From CAZJPD01 sp964547795 (GTDB taxonomy: Bacteria; Pseudomonadota; Alphaproteobacteria; Rickettsiales; Midichloriaceae), in assembly GCA_964547795.1 (NCBI GenBank), contig CAZJPD010000005.1, positions 1 to 36,692 on the forward strand: a DNA stretch of 36,692 nt, read 5' to 3'. Positions 24,713-33,268 of the stretch are shown here, one piece after another. How positions within the stretch are numbered: position 1 is the first letter of the stretch; each line of letters begins with the position of its first letter. The position numbers and the translations under genes are program-made. The notes below the pieces were generated by a model that was not told the DNA's origin, did not search any database, and was given only the letters and a program-made list of their open reading frames with translations.

Positions 24713-25795
24713 ATGAGAGAAAAGCAAATGTTTATTTATAAAAATACTCATTTTATAGAAGTTATCAGGGCTATTTCCGATTTAAAATATGGGATACCCA
24801 TTGTTTTGCATAATGGAAGTAAAAGGATTTTAGTTATTTCAGTAGAGAGGGCTAGTGAAGAATTATTCACAAAATTAAAAATTCTGCTTCCTGGCATGTA
24901 TTTAACTATTACGAAACAAAGAGCAAGTTTCTTACTTAAAGATACCTGTGATAATAACTGCAAAATCAGTTGTGAAAATATGAATTATGATGATGTGCAG
25001 AAAATGGTATTTGCTTTGAGTTTTAGGAAAAACAGTAGGAAGTTTATTAACAATACAGAATTAGAAGATAAAGCGTTGATACTTATGAAATCTGCCGAAC
25101 TTATTCCAGCAGCATTAATTTCTGAAATTCATCCCAATCTTAAAATGGATTTTTCTGTGAATGATTTAAATGTGGATTATATAAACGATTATCTGTCTCA
25201 TGCAGATGACAAGTTGAAGGAAATGTGTAGTGCAGACTTAAATCTAAAATTAGCAAAGGGAGAGATTAAGGCTTTTAGATCAGAATTTAGTAAAGATCAT
25301 TATGCAGTTATTATACATCCAAAAAAACAAAACTCAGCTATTCCATTTGTCAGGGTTCATTCGTCTTGTTTTACTGGTGATCTTTTAGTAAGCATAAAAT
25401 GTGATTGCTTCGATCAATTACAAAATGCCATCAAAATTATGAGTGAAAAAGGTGGAGGTATCATACTTTACTTAAATCAAGAAGGCAGAGGAATTGGTCT
25501 TACCAACAAGATCAGGGTATACAAAACACAATCTCTAAAGTTCGATACAGTTGAGGCAAATGAGAATTTAGGATTAGAAGGAGATTCTAGAGGATTTTTC
25601 ATTGCTGCAAAAATTTTAAAGTTACTTGGTATAAGCAGAATAAAATTACTTTCAAATAATCCAGCTAAAGTAGAAGATTTAATAAAAGAAGGAATAGCAG
25701 TTGAATCGATAATCTCACATCAGTTTTTTAACAAAAAAATAAAGAAGTACTATAGAGCAAAGGCACAAAAATTCAACCATAATATTGATTATTGA
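24713..25795 (+). CDS. ribA: GTP cyclohydrolase II (RibA) with an atypical N-terminal domain
   Basis: First step of riboflavin synthesis, opening GTP. C-terminal catalytic domain, about residues 205-345: VRVHSSCFTGDLLVSIKCDC with the zinc cysteines, GGGIILYLNQEGRGIGLTNK, and RIKLLSNNPAKVEDLIKEGI. The first ~195 residues occupy the place of a DHBP synthase (RibB) domain but lack its acidic active-site motif, so only cyclohydrolase activity is supported. This type of fusion with a degenerate N-domain occurs in alphaproteobacteria. ATG 24713 is chosen (GTG 24704 and ATG 24728 also possible). Riboflavin genes are absent from Rickettsia but kept in several other Rickettsiales. Confidence 0.9.
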   Translation: MREKQMFIYKNTHFIEVIRAISDLKYGIPIVLHNGSKRILVISVERASEELFTKLKILLPGMYLTITKQRASFLLKDTCDNNCKISCENMNYDDVQKMVFALSFRKNSRKFINNTELEDKALILMKSAELIPAALISEIHPNLKMDFSVNDLNVDYINDYLSHADDKLKEMCSADLNLKLAKGEIKAFRSEFSKDHYAVIIHPKKQNSAIPFVRVHSSCFTGDLLVSIKCDCFDQLQNAIKIMSEKGGGIILYLNQEGRGIGLTNKIRVYKTQSLKFDTVEANENLGLEGDSRGFFIAAKILKLLGISRIKLLSNNPAKVEDLIKEGIAVESIISHQFFNKKIKKYYRAKAQKFNHNIDY

Positions 25796-26007
25796 TATTT
25801 GATGTACTCAAAAATAATCTACCATTTTTTACTCTCTTTTCGCTTCCACAATGTTTGTATCATTCCATCATTTTGCCCCTTTCTTTTTTTCTATCTTTTC
25901 CTTTTATCTTATCTTCTACCTCTTCTATATACTTAGTTAGCAATACCCTCGAAATTTGGCACAGGTTTTGCTAGATGTAAAGCAAGTAAATTTTGCAAGG
26001 TATTAAT

Positions 26008-27298
26008 ATGTCGCAAGGTATCAGTGCAGTAACACAAGGTATGGCAGCAGCTGACAAAATCACTGCTAATATTGGAATTAATTTAAGTAATGCTAACACA
26101 CCTGGGTATAAAGCCTTTGATAATTTTCTCATTAGTGAGACTAGTAAATACAATGGAGGTGTTTCAGCAACCTATAGAACCAAAATTGACTATCAGGGTA
26201 GCATTACAGAAACAAAAAATGAGTTTGATTATGCCATTGAGGGTCGTGGCTTATTAGCTGTAGAGTGCGATGAGAAGAGAAGATATAGTAATGCAGGTCG
26301 TTTTGGTGTTGATAAAAATGGTTATTTGTACAGCCCTAATGGCTGTTATTTAATGGGTGAAAAATATGCAGATGATGAGAAGCAAAAGCAGAATATCACA
26401 CCTACTTCAAAAAATTTCGGCAAAATCAAAGTGCCACTGAATAACTATGTAAGAGGAGAAGCAACTACCAAAGCGACAGTAAATGCTAAGCTAAGTGCCA
26501 TACAGTCTATTACTGCTAGTGGGTATGATGGATGATAGTAATCAAAATATGGCTGGGGGCAAAGTAAATGCTGATTATAAGCGGGAATTTACTGCTTTTA
26601 ATTCTATTGGTCAACGACATAGTGTATTTGTAGTATTTAAGAGAACTGACTCTGATAAATACACAGTAGAAGTATATGCTAACAAAGCAGAGCTTGATAC
26701 TAGTAGGCAGGATGGCTTAGTAGCAGCTGGAATAATTGAGTTTGAGGCAGATGGAAAATTTAAGAGTGCAACAAATATTACTATTACAAATGGTAGTGGA
26801 GACATAGCAAATACAATAACATTTAACTGGCAAAAAGATACACTTACAAGTACAACAGTAATGAAAATAGACTGGGAAAATATGAAAATGTTTGGATCAA
26901 AGTTTTATGGTGATATTGAAGTAAACGGAATGGCAGAAGGTGCATTAGTAAATACTAATATAGATGAGAAGGGAAATTTAGTTGGTCATTACACAAATGG
27001 GGCCCAAAAGCTTATGGCTGCAATTCCTGTGGTGTTGTTCAAAAATACTTATGAACTGCAGAATGAATTTGGAACTGTCTTTTCCAGTACGGCAAAATCT
27101 GGAAAGCCAGAATATTTAATAGCTAGTCAGCAATGTGCTGGAAAAATTACAAGTGGTAACTTAGAAGGCTCTAACGTTGATTCCACTCAATCTATGACAG
27201 GCCTGATGAGGCAACAAAGGTTTTACTCTTATAATGCAAAGGCTTATGGGATGATGAATGGAATGGAAAATGAATTACTAAATGTGATACATGTATAG
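26008..27298 (+). pseudogene. flgE: Flagellar hook protein FlgE-like, frameshifted
   Basis: Axial hook/rod family protein. ATG 26008 starts MSQGISAVTQGMAAADKITA then NIGINLSNANTPGYKAFDNF, the conserved N-terminal coiled region. The frame ends at TGA 26533-26535 after KLSAIQSITAS, and the rest (DDSNQNMAGGKVNADYKREF to NGMENELLNVIHV) continues in another frame. One surplus base in GATGGATGAT (26525-26534) explains this. The C-terminus SMTGLMRQQRFYSYNAKAYG is the matching conserved helix. Corrected length of about 429 fits FlgE better than FlgF or FlgG. It lies alone, away from other flg genes. The lesion is not in a long homopolymer. Confidence 0.8.
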
Positions 27299-27361
27299 AG
27301 TCTCACCAGTTATGTTGACTGTATCAGCCTGAATTCCTATCTCAAAACCAGGTAGAAAAGA

Positions 27362-28759
27362 TTAATTGCCAGTTAATATGCATTCTATAAGTTGTCTTAC
27401 AGTTGGAATAAAACCATTTTTGTAAAAAGGGTCTTGCGAAAAAAGATAAGCAGCACTTCCAGCAAACATAAGATTTTCTTCTACATTTTTCCCATGAGCT
27501 ATTGCTCTTAACGTTTTTTGAATGCAATACGATCTTAAATCAGGGACTCTATCCACTTTAATGTCATCGTTGTCTGTCCAACCACTAAATTTACAATATT
27601 TTAGACATCCAGAACAATCATTTTGGTCTTTCCGTAGCTCATTAAATTCCTTATGTGTTAGGAAAATAAGTGTGGAGTCCGGTGTAACAGCAATTTTGCT
27701 TGCTCCTTTATCAATCCACAATTGTGCCTGTTGCCTATCTTCATCTTTTAGATAAAACCCCAGACCTCTTTCATTAATTGAAAAACAGTTATTGTATTCT
27801 CCTTGAGTAGTGCAGGAATATGGAATTTGACGCTTTGAGCGTTCTTGTAATCCCATCAGAAAGTTATTCCTTACGACAGATGAATAATAACCGGTTGGGC
27901 TGAAATGGTTCAAAATTACCTCCCCTTTTTTAAGAGTCAGTAATCGTTTTTTCCATTTCATTGGGATGGGGCTTTCTTGAGTCAATAAAGGGCGTGTACC
28001 AAATTGAAACATAACAGGTCCAAGCTCAGGATTATTAATCCAATCTTGCCATTCTCTTAAAAACCACACCCCTCCTGCCATTATAATAGGAACATAACCA
28101 AGGTTATACTTTCTCATAGTTTGTCTGAGCAACTTAACACGATTATATGGGTCTTCTGCTACTTCAGGGTCTTCTGCTTTACTTAACCCATTATGCCCGC
28201 CTGCTTTCCAGGGATCCTCATAAACGACAGCCCCTAACCATTTTACAAATTTATTATATGCTCTCTTCCAGAGTATCTCAAAAGTTCTTGCAGAGGAAAT
28301 AATGGGATAGTAATACACCTTGTACTTTGCGGCTATTTCAGCTAATTTAAACGGCATGCCTGCACCACATGTTATACCGTCAATAATTCCTTTATTTTTT
28401 TCAAGGATGCCGTGTAGAATTTTTTCTATTTCAGCCATTCCCCAAAGTACGTTCATGTTTATGAGACCATTCCCACCTGAAGTGTCACGTGCAATTTTAG
28501 CTTGCGAAATTCCAGCTTTTATAGAGTAAGATAGTAATTCTTCATGACGTTCTTTCCTTGTTTTAGTATGGTAAATAATCGGTATAAAATCCCCCTTATC
28601 ACTATAAAAATCAGCATATGCAGCAGAAAAAGTTCCAATGCCACCAGTGGCTGCCCATGCACCAGCACTCACGCCATTACTAGCTGATATCCCTTTGCCA
28701 CCTTCTACTAATGGCAATACTTGCTTTCCTGCAATAATGAGAGAATTAATAGACTTCAT
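27362..28759 (-). CDS. Nitronate monooxygenase-like FMN flavoprotein
   Basis: 465 residues related to NAD(P)H-dependent flavin oxidoreductases (2-nitropropane dioxygenase/PfaD-type TIM barrels). Seen: PLVEGGKGISASNGVSAGAW then ATGGIGTFSA near the N-terminus, IDGITCGAGMPFKLAEIAAK, VYEDPWKAGGHNG (FMN phosphate/His region), YVPIIMAGGVWFLREWQDWI and VMFQFGTRPLLTQESPIP. A C-terminal third follows with a Cys cluster CSGCLKYCKFSGW that small nitronate monooxygenases lack. Similar long forms are annotated in Rickettsiales, with unknown substrate. The frame is intact. Convergent with flgE, 63 bases apart. Confidence 0.85.
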   Translation of the reverse strand: MKSINSLIIAGKQVLPLVEGGKGISASNGVSAGAWAATGGIGTFSAAYADFYSDKGDFIPIIYHTKTRKERHEELLSYSIKAGISQAKIARDTSGGNGLINMNVLWGMAEIEKILHGILEKNKGIIDGITCGAGMPFKLAEIAAKYKVYYYPIISSARTFEILWKRAYNKFVKWLGAVVYEDPWKAGGHNGLSKAEDPEVAEDPYNRVKLLRQTMRKYNLGYVPIIMAGGVWFLREWQDWINNPELGPVMFQFGTRPLLTQESPIPMKWKKRLLTLKKGEVILNHFSPTGYYSSVVRNNFLMGLQERSKRQIPYSCTTQGEYNNCFSINERGLGFYLKDEDRQQAQLWIDKGASKIAVTPDSTLIFLTHKEFNELRKDQNDCSGCLKYCKFSGWTDNDDIKVDRVPDLRSYCIQKTLRAIAHGKNVEENLMFAGSAAYLFSQDPFYKNGFIPTVRQLIECILTGN

Positions 28760-29260
28760 AGATTTATTACTTAGTTTATTTTAGCAGTGAAGAGGTTCTG
28801 TAATGATAGCCAATATTTTTATATAAGCAAGAATTTATCTATATTTAACGGAAATGTTCATTAAGTATAGAACATACCACAAAAGCAAGAAAAGTTGAGA
28901 CATAAAAAGCCCTCACAATTCCCATCATCACGAGATCGCAACAGCGATCGTGGTGATCCAGAGATTGCCACACTCACTCTGTGAGCTCGCAATGACAGGG
29001 CAGGAGGGTGGATTGCCACGCCTGTTGCACAGGCTCGCAATGACGATAATGTGGGGTGTGGACTTTAAAAACTTTAAACATCACGTGATTTGTGATGATA
29101 TAAAAATTTAAAAGCAGAAAAATAAAAAGTAATGAGGTGTTGTACCTTGAAAACATATTTGATAGTCATGACTTAGATGACATTCGGGTTGCTGTTTAGT
29201 AGACTGACTATAAGATTAAATCTTGACTAGTACATATAAATTAACCTTAAAAATTAACTT
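28760..29260. other. Intergenic region with repeat copy E
   Basis: About 500 bases without a gene. Besides copy E (28921-29045) there is a short palindromic ATCACGTGAT at 29080-29089 followed by TTGTGATGAT. I see nothing else that stands out. Confidence 0.55.
28921..29045 (+). repeat. Dispersed hairpin repeat, copy E (forward, core only)
   Basis: Core of the repeat: CCATCATCACGAGATCGC, CAGCGATCGTGGTGATCC, AGATTGCCACACTCACTCTG and GGATTGCCACGCCTGT-TGC-ACAGGCTCGCAATGACG. The outer ends found in copies A-D (TAGATATTTTAAC on the left, GATAAGCTATA on the right) are diverged or missing, so this is a truncated or old copy. Confidence 0.88.
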
Positions 29261-31723
29261 CTATTCTGATTTAAGGCAAGGATCAATTATTTGTGAATTA
29301 GTCCAAGCTTTGGATACAATTTTGTTATCTTTATTAGTAATGATTCTGCAAATTCTACCTGGGATATCAGGGGATGTGAAGCCTGATCTACATTTACCAG
29401 ATATAGCTAAATCTGTTGTAATAAGACCGGTATTCCAGTCAGTAATGCTGTTACTAGTCGGCTCTAATGAATGCCCAATTTTCAATTTATCCTTTGGTGT
29501 ATAATCTGCATTACCAGTGAAATTCCTACTGTCTCTGCTATTAGTGCAACCCTTTTCTCCCGATACAAATTTACAAGGATTATGTATATTGCCTAAAGGG
29601 AAGTTACCATCTAAAGTCCTGTATGGTCTTTTGGTAGTAACAGTTTGAATATTACTAGGAAGCCTTCTGATACTAAGACCAAACAATGATAATAGTTGTT
29701 TAGTTAAGAGTGGAACATTAGCATTAATTTCAGTAAACTTTCTTTTTAGCAGCACATATTTCGACTTGAGTTCTAACATTTGATAATCATCCAATCCCTC
29801 AATTTTCGGAATATAATCAGATAGCTGTTTTGTTTTCTCTAAGCCCAAAGAAGTGTGACATTTTCCATAGAATCTTTGATTTATGGGATAAGTTTTTTTA
29901 GGATCATAACCATCATCAGAAAAATCTGCATATCCAGTAATAGCTGAGATATCATCCTTGCTAAGTTTCATGTATGATTTAGGAATATCTGCACAAAGGT
30001 TATCTTGATTATCATTAGGTCCAAAAAAATTTTCCCAGTCCGTCTCTAGCTTTATACAGATTTTATCTTGTGCACTAATACTATCATCTGCTCCCATATA
30101 AATCCCACTGCAATAAGCTTTTTCAGCATCACTATATTAATCATTATATCCGAAAGTACAATTTTCTTCTTGTGGTGGGTCAGTATTAAGATTGTTACGT
30201 TGATAATTTTGCTTACAAGAATTTCTATCTCTTTTTCCAGCTGGTACTATGTACGCCTGCCCATCAGAAGAATCTGACGAAATTACGAAACAATTTTTGC
30301 ATGAATTTTGGAATTCATCAGAGTAAGTTTGCAATATTTGAGGTGGATACAAATATATTTCTTTAAATTTTTCAGGATTTCCTATCTGAAATTGGGGAAT
30401 AATAGCACCAAAACTTACTCCAAGAATATCTGCTGAGCCAAACTCAGAAGTGGTCATATTTATCATTTTTGTAGAATCTTCGGGATCAAGTATCTTTTTA
30501 GTACAAGCATAATACTCTCTAACACTGTTTTGAGGATAAATATTATCTAAGGGATATATTGTACTAGACCCGTCAGGCTTGGTTAATTTTATTTTAAGAC
30601 TCTAAAAAACACTTGGCTTTGTAGGGTCGCTATTGCAATCGTCGTCCATATAATAATCATGTATTGCTTCAAATTTTATGCCAGAATCAGCAAGTGTTTT
30701 TCTATCTATACAGCCCAGAGTTTCTGGGCTACTTTGTCTTTTTGCACAAATTTGAGTAGGCTCTATTGATGAAAATGTTGGGCAAAAAGACTCTTCGAGA
30801 AGAGCTACACACTCTTGCTGATCATCAGCTTTGCTAAAATTATATGCAAGTGTTATCGTAGGGCCTATATCGTTTCCACTAGCATCAAATACAGTTAGTT
30901 TAATCTTTGGCTTGTCAAGGGTGTTATTATCTGGCTCTGTATAAGATATACCTACTGTTTTTCTAGGCACTAGAATTTTATTGAATATCGGTGGAGCATG
31001 ATATAAAGGGACATCAACACAACCAATAATTTTCCTATTAGTAAATATGTCAGCCATGAATTTCGGGGCATAATATGCACAAACCCTTTTAGGGTTTTTC
31101 TTTTCTTTGCCGTTTTTATCTCTGATTACATTTCCATTTTCATCTTTCATGTCATCATAATCTATGTATGCGTAATTTGATCCCCAGAAAATAGTTTTTT
31201 TATGGTCTGGTCCTATTTCATTCAGGTTAAACGTTTTTTTCTTGGTATCTCCCCATACGGCGTAAGCTCCTCCATGACTCCATGTAAAAGTAAATGGAAA
31301 TTTATATTTCGGAGCACCGCAATTAGTGGTATGATCTAAAACAAACCTTGCCCAACAATATTGTCGCATCACTACAAACTTTACCTTAAATGGATTGCTC
31401 GATGTCCTATAAAAAAACTCTCTTTCTCCCCAAGTTGGGAAATAATCTCTACACGTGCCTAATACACCTATGTCGTCCGAAATCTCATATACTGTGCCTC
31501 CATGATCCCCATGAGAGTAACCTGGATTACTAGAACATTTTCCTATTTCTTCTTTAGTACCCCTTGCTACTTTGCAACTTCTTTGTCCATTATTGCCATG
31601 CAATTTACCCAGCCATCCTTGGCATAAAATTTCACTTTTAGGGGAAGCAAAAGGGGTTTCCTTATTCAGAAATGCCAAGAAAACTAAAAAAAATGCTAAA
31701 AATACCTTTTTTTAAAAAAACAT
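29261..31723 (-). pseudogene. Cys-rich VirB6-like secreted protein, interrupted only by in-frame stops
   Basis: A single minus-strand frame of about 2.4 kb with stops at codon 4 (TAA, after ATG 31723), TAG 30602-30604 and TAA 30137-30139, and no frameshift. The leader is KKVFLAFFLVFLAFLNKETP. Following motifs recall the extracytoplasmic part of Rickettsiales VirB6-family type IV secretion proteins: CAYYAPKFMADIF, GCVDVPLYHAPPIFNKI and a later LGCIDRK. Many cysteines lie along the whole length (over 25). The protein stays coding-like across each stop (DPTKPSVF|SLKIKLTKPDG; NCTFGYND|YSDAEKAYCSG). The multi-helix TrbL/VirB6 domain is absent; the frame ends at TAG 29261. Family call is by pattern only and tentative; inactivation is likely. 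Confidence 0.6.
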
Positions 31724-31841
31724 TATTTTTTTCTATCTTTTACGGTCATTCATTATTACATAATCCTATACCATATCATCCTTATCTTGTTGCATATACT
31801 CTAATCTAAAAGTTCCATGTTAGTATTTGTTTAAAGCTCCT

Positions 31842-33041
31842 TTAAAATCCTTTCATGGCAGGTAAAATTTCTTCCATCTTTCCTTTTTGGTACTGATAAA
31901 CAGAGTACAACCTCTCAGTAACCCCATTTGATTTTAATCTAAAAGTTCCTGTGATGCCTTGATATCCGTTTGACTTTTCTATCTCTTGAAACTGAATTAT
32001 TATTTTACCATTTGAGTTGTTTAATATCGCAGCTATAAGTAAAATTGAATCATAAGCAACTGCCGCAATTCTTGGAGCTTTATATTTATAATTATCAATG
32101 AATCTACCATCAAATTCGTATAACAATTCATGTGGTATATCCACAATCCACGCATTTTGTGCAATTAAATTTTGCTGAAGTACATATTCATTCCAATCCC
32201 CTATCCCTAAAACTTTATATTTTGGATCACTTGTACTATGTAAAAATTGCAATTGATTTACTACTGACAAAAGATGATGACCACTTTCAGGCAGTAGTAT
32301 TACAGGATGTCCAAATCCAGGCAAAGTATTTGCAATGTCACTTTTCATAGAGCTTTTTATATCCAGTATTGCATCACTAAGGGTAAACTTTTGGAAGATA
32401 GGGGCATCAGTAGGAGTATATAATGCTATTTTTTTAATGTTATAATGATCCTCTCCTTTATTGTTTAATAAAATCTTTTTAATTAAATCCCCATACTTGT
32501 TCTCAGGAGCTACTGAATATAAATTTGAATATTTGTTGTTACTTGCATAAGCCACAACTTTTTTTATTTGTTGATATGGGACTATATCGAAGATATAAAC
32601 CCCCGATTTGTTAATTAAATCTAAATCATTTGAATATGTAATCATGATAAGATTTTCTTGTCTTGCATATTTATGCACAACTTTAACTTGTTCTTTGAAG
32701 ACAGGTCCGAGAATGATGTCGATATCTTTGAAATCAATATCATGCATGGCTTCCTTTGCACTCAAATGATCACTCCCCACATCTATTGCTTGAAACGTTA
32801 TATCATCTGCTCTTAGTTCATACAGGGCTAATTGTACAGCATCTATTATACTCTGTCCTAAATATTGGTACTTGCCAGATAATGGTAAAAACATGGCAAC
32901 CTTTACTTCTAAAGGGTTTTTAGAGGGTATAGCTACTAACTTAGGATTTACTTGTCTTTCCCTACCTTGGAATAAGTTATCGATTTTGGTGCATCCTACT
33001 GTTAAAACCAACAATACAGTAGTCAATAAAATCCTTTTCAT
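31842..33041 (-). CDS. Penicillin-binding protein activator (LpoA-like) / periplasmic-binding lipoprotein
   Basis: Lipoprotein signal from ATG 33041: MKRILLTTVLLVLTVGC with lipobox LTVGC. The mature part has the type I periplasmic-binding fold used by leucine-binding proteins and LpoA: VKVAMFLPLSGKYQYLGQSI, IDAVQLALYEL, DIDIILGPVFKEQVKVVHKY, ARQENLIMITYSND, and late RIAAVAYDSILLIAAIL then GYQGITGTFRLKSNGVTERL. About 399 residues. In alphaproteobacteria such proteins are usually annotated as penicillin-binding protein activators; a transport role is less likely because no ABC permease is nearby. The start ten codons upstream (33071) is less suitable. Intact. Confidence 0.85.
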   Translation of the reverse strand: MKRILLTTVLLVLTVGCTKIDNLFQGRERQVNPKLVAIPSKNPLEVKVAMFLPLSGKYQYLGQSIIDAVQLALYELRADDITFQAIDVGSDHLSAKEAMHDIDFKDIDIILGPVFKEQVKVVHKYARQENLIMITYSNDLDLINKSGVYIFDIVPYQQIKKVVAYASNNKYSNLYSVAPENKYGDLIKKILLNNKGEDHYNIKKIALYTPTDAPIFQKFTLSDAILDIKSSMKSDIANTLPGFGHPVILLPESGHHLLSVVNQLQFLHSTSDPKYKVLGIGDWNEYVLQQNLIAQNAWIVDIPHELLYEFDGRFIDNYKYKAPRIAAVAYDSILLIAAILNNSNGKIIIQFQEIEKSNGYQGITGTFRLKSNGVTERLYSVYQYQKGKMEEILPAMKGF

Positions 33042-33268
33042 TCTAAAAGTTGCAACTACCTTAATCTGCAAAAAGGTATTATAATCTGTAATTTATGTAA
33101 AGGCTGTTTTTCTTTTCTGTTTTATTCTCTTTTATATTTCCCTTATTCCTTTTAGAATATTAATATTGATTATGGAAAGAGAATAGCCCTAAATATAGAA
33201 TGAACCTGCAATTTTTGAGGTTGTATTAATACGTTTTTTATACTCTGCAACAAATATTAAAGTGTACA

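Noticed and set aside
8961..29045. Dispersed repeats as a CRISPR array
   Set aside because: Copies are kilobases apart, vary in length and orientation and contain hairpins; there are no regular spacers and no cas genes.
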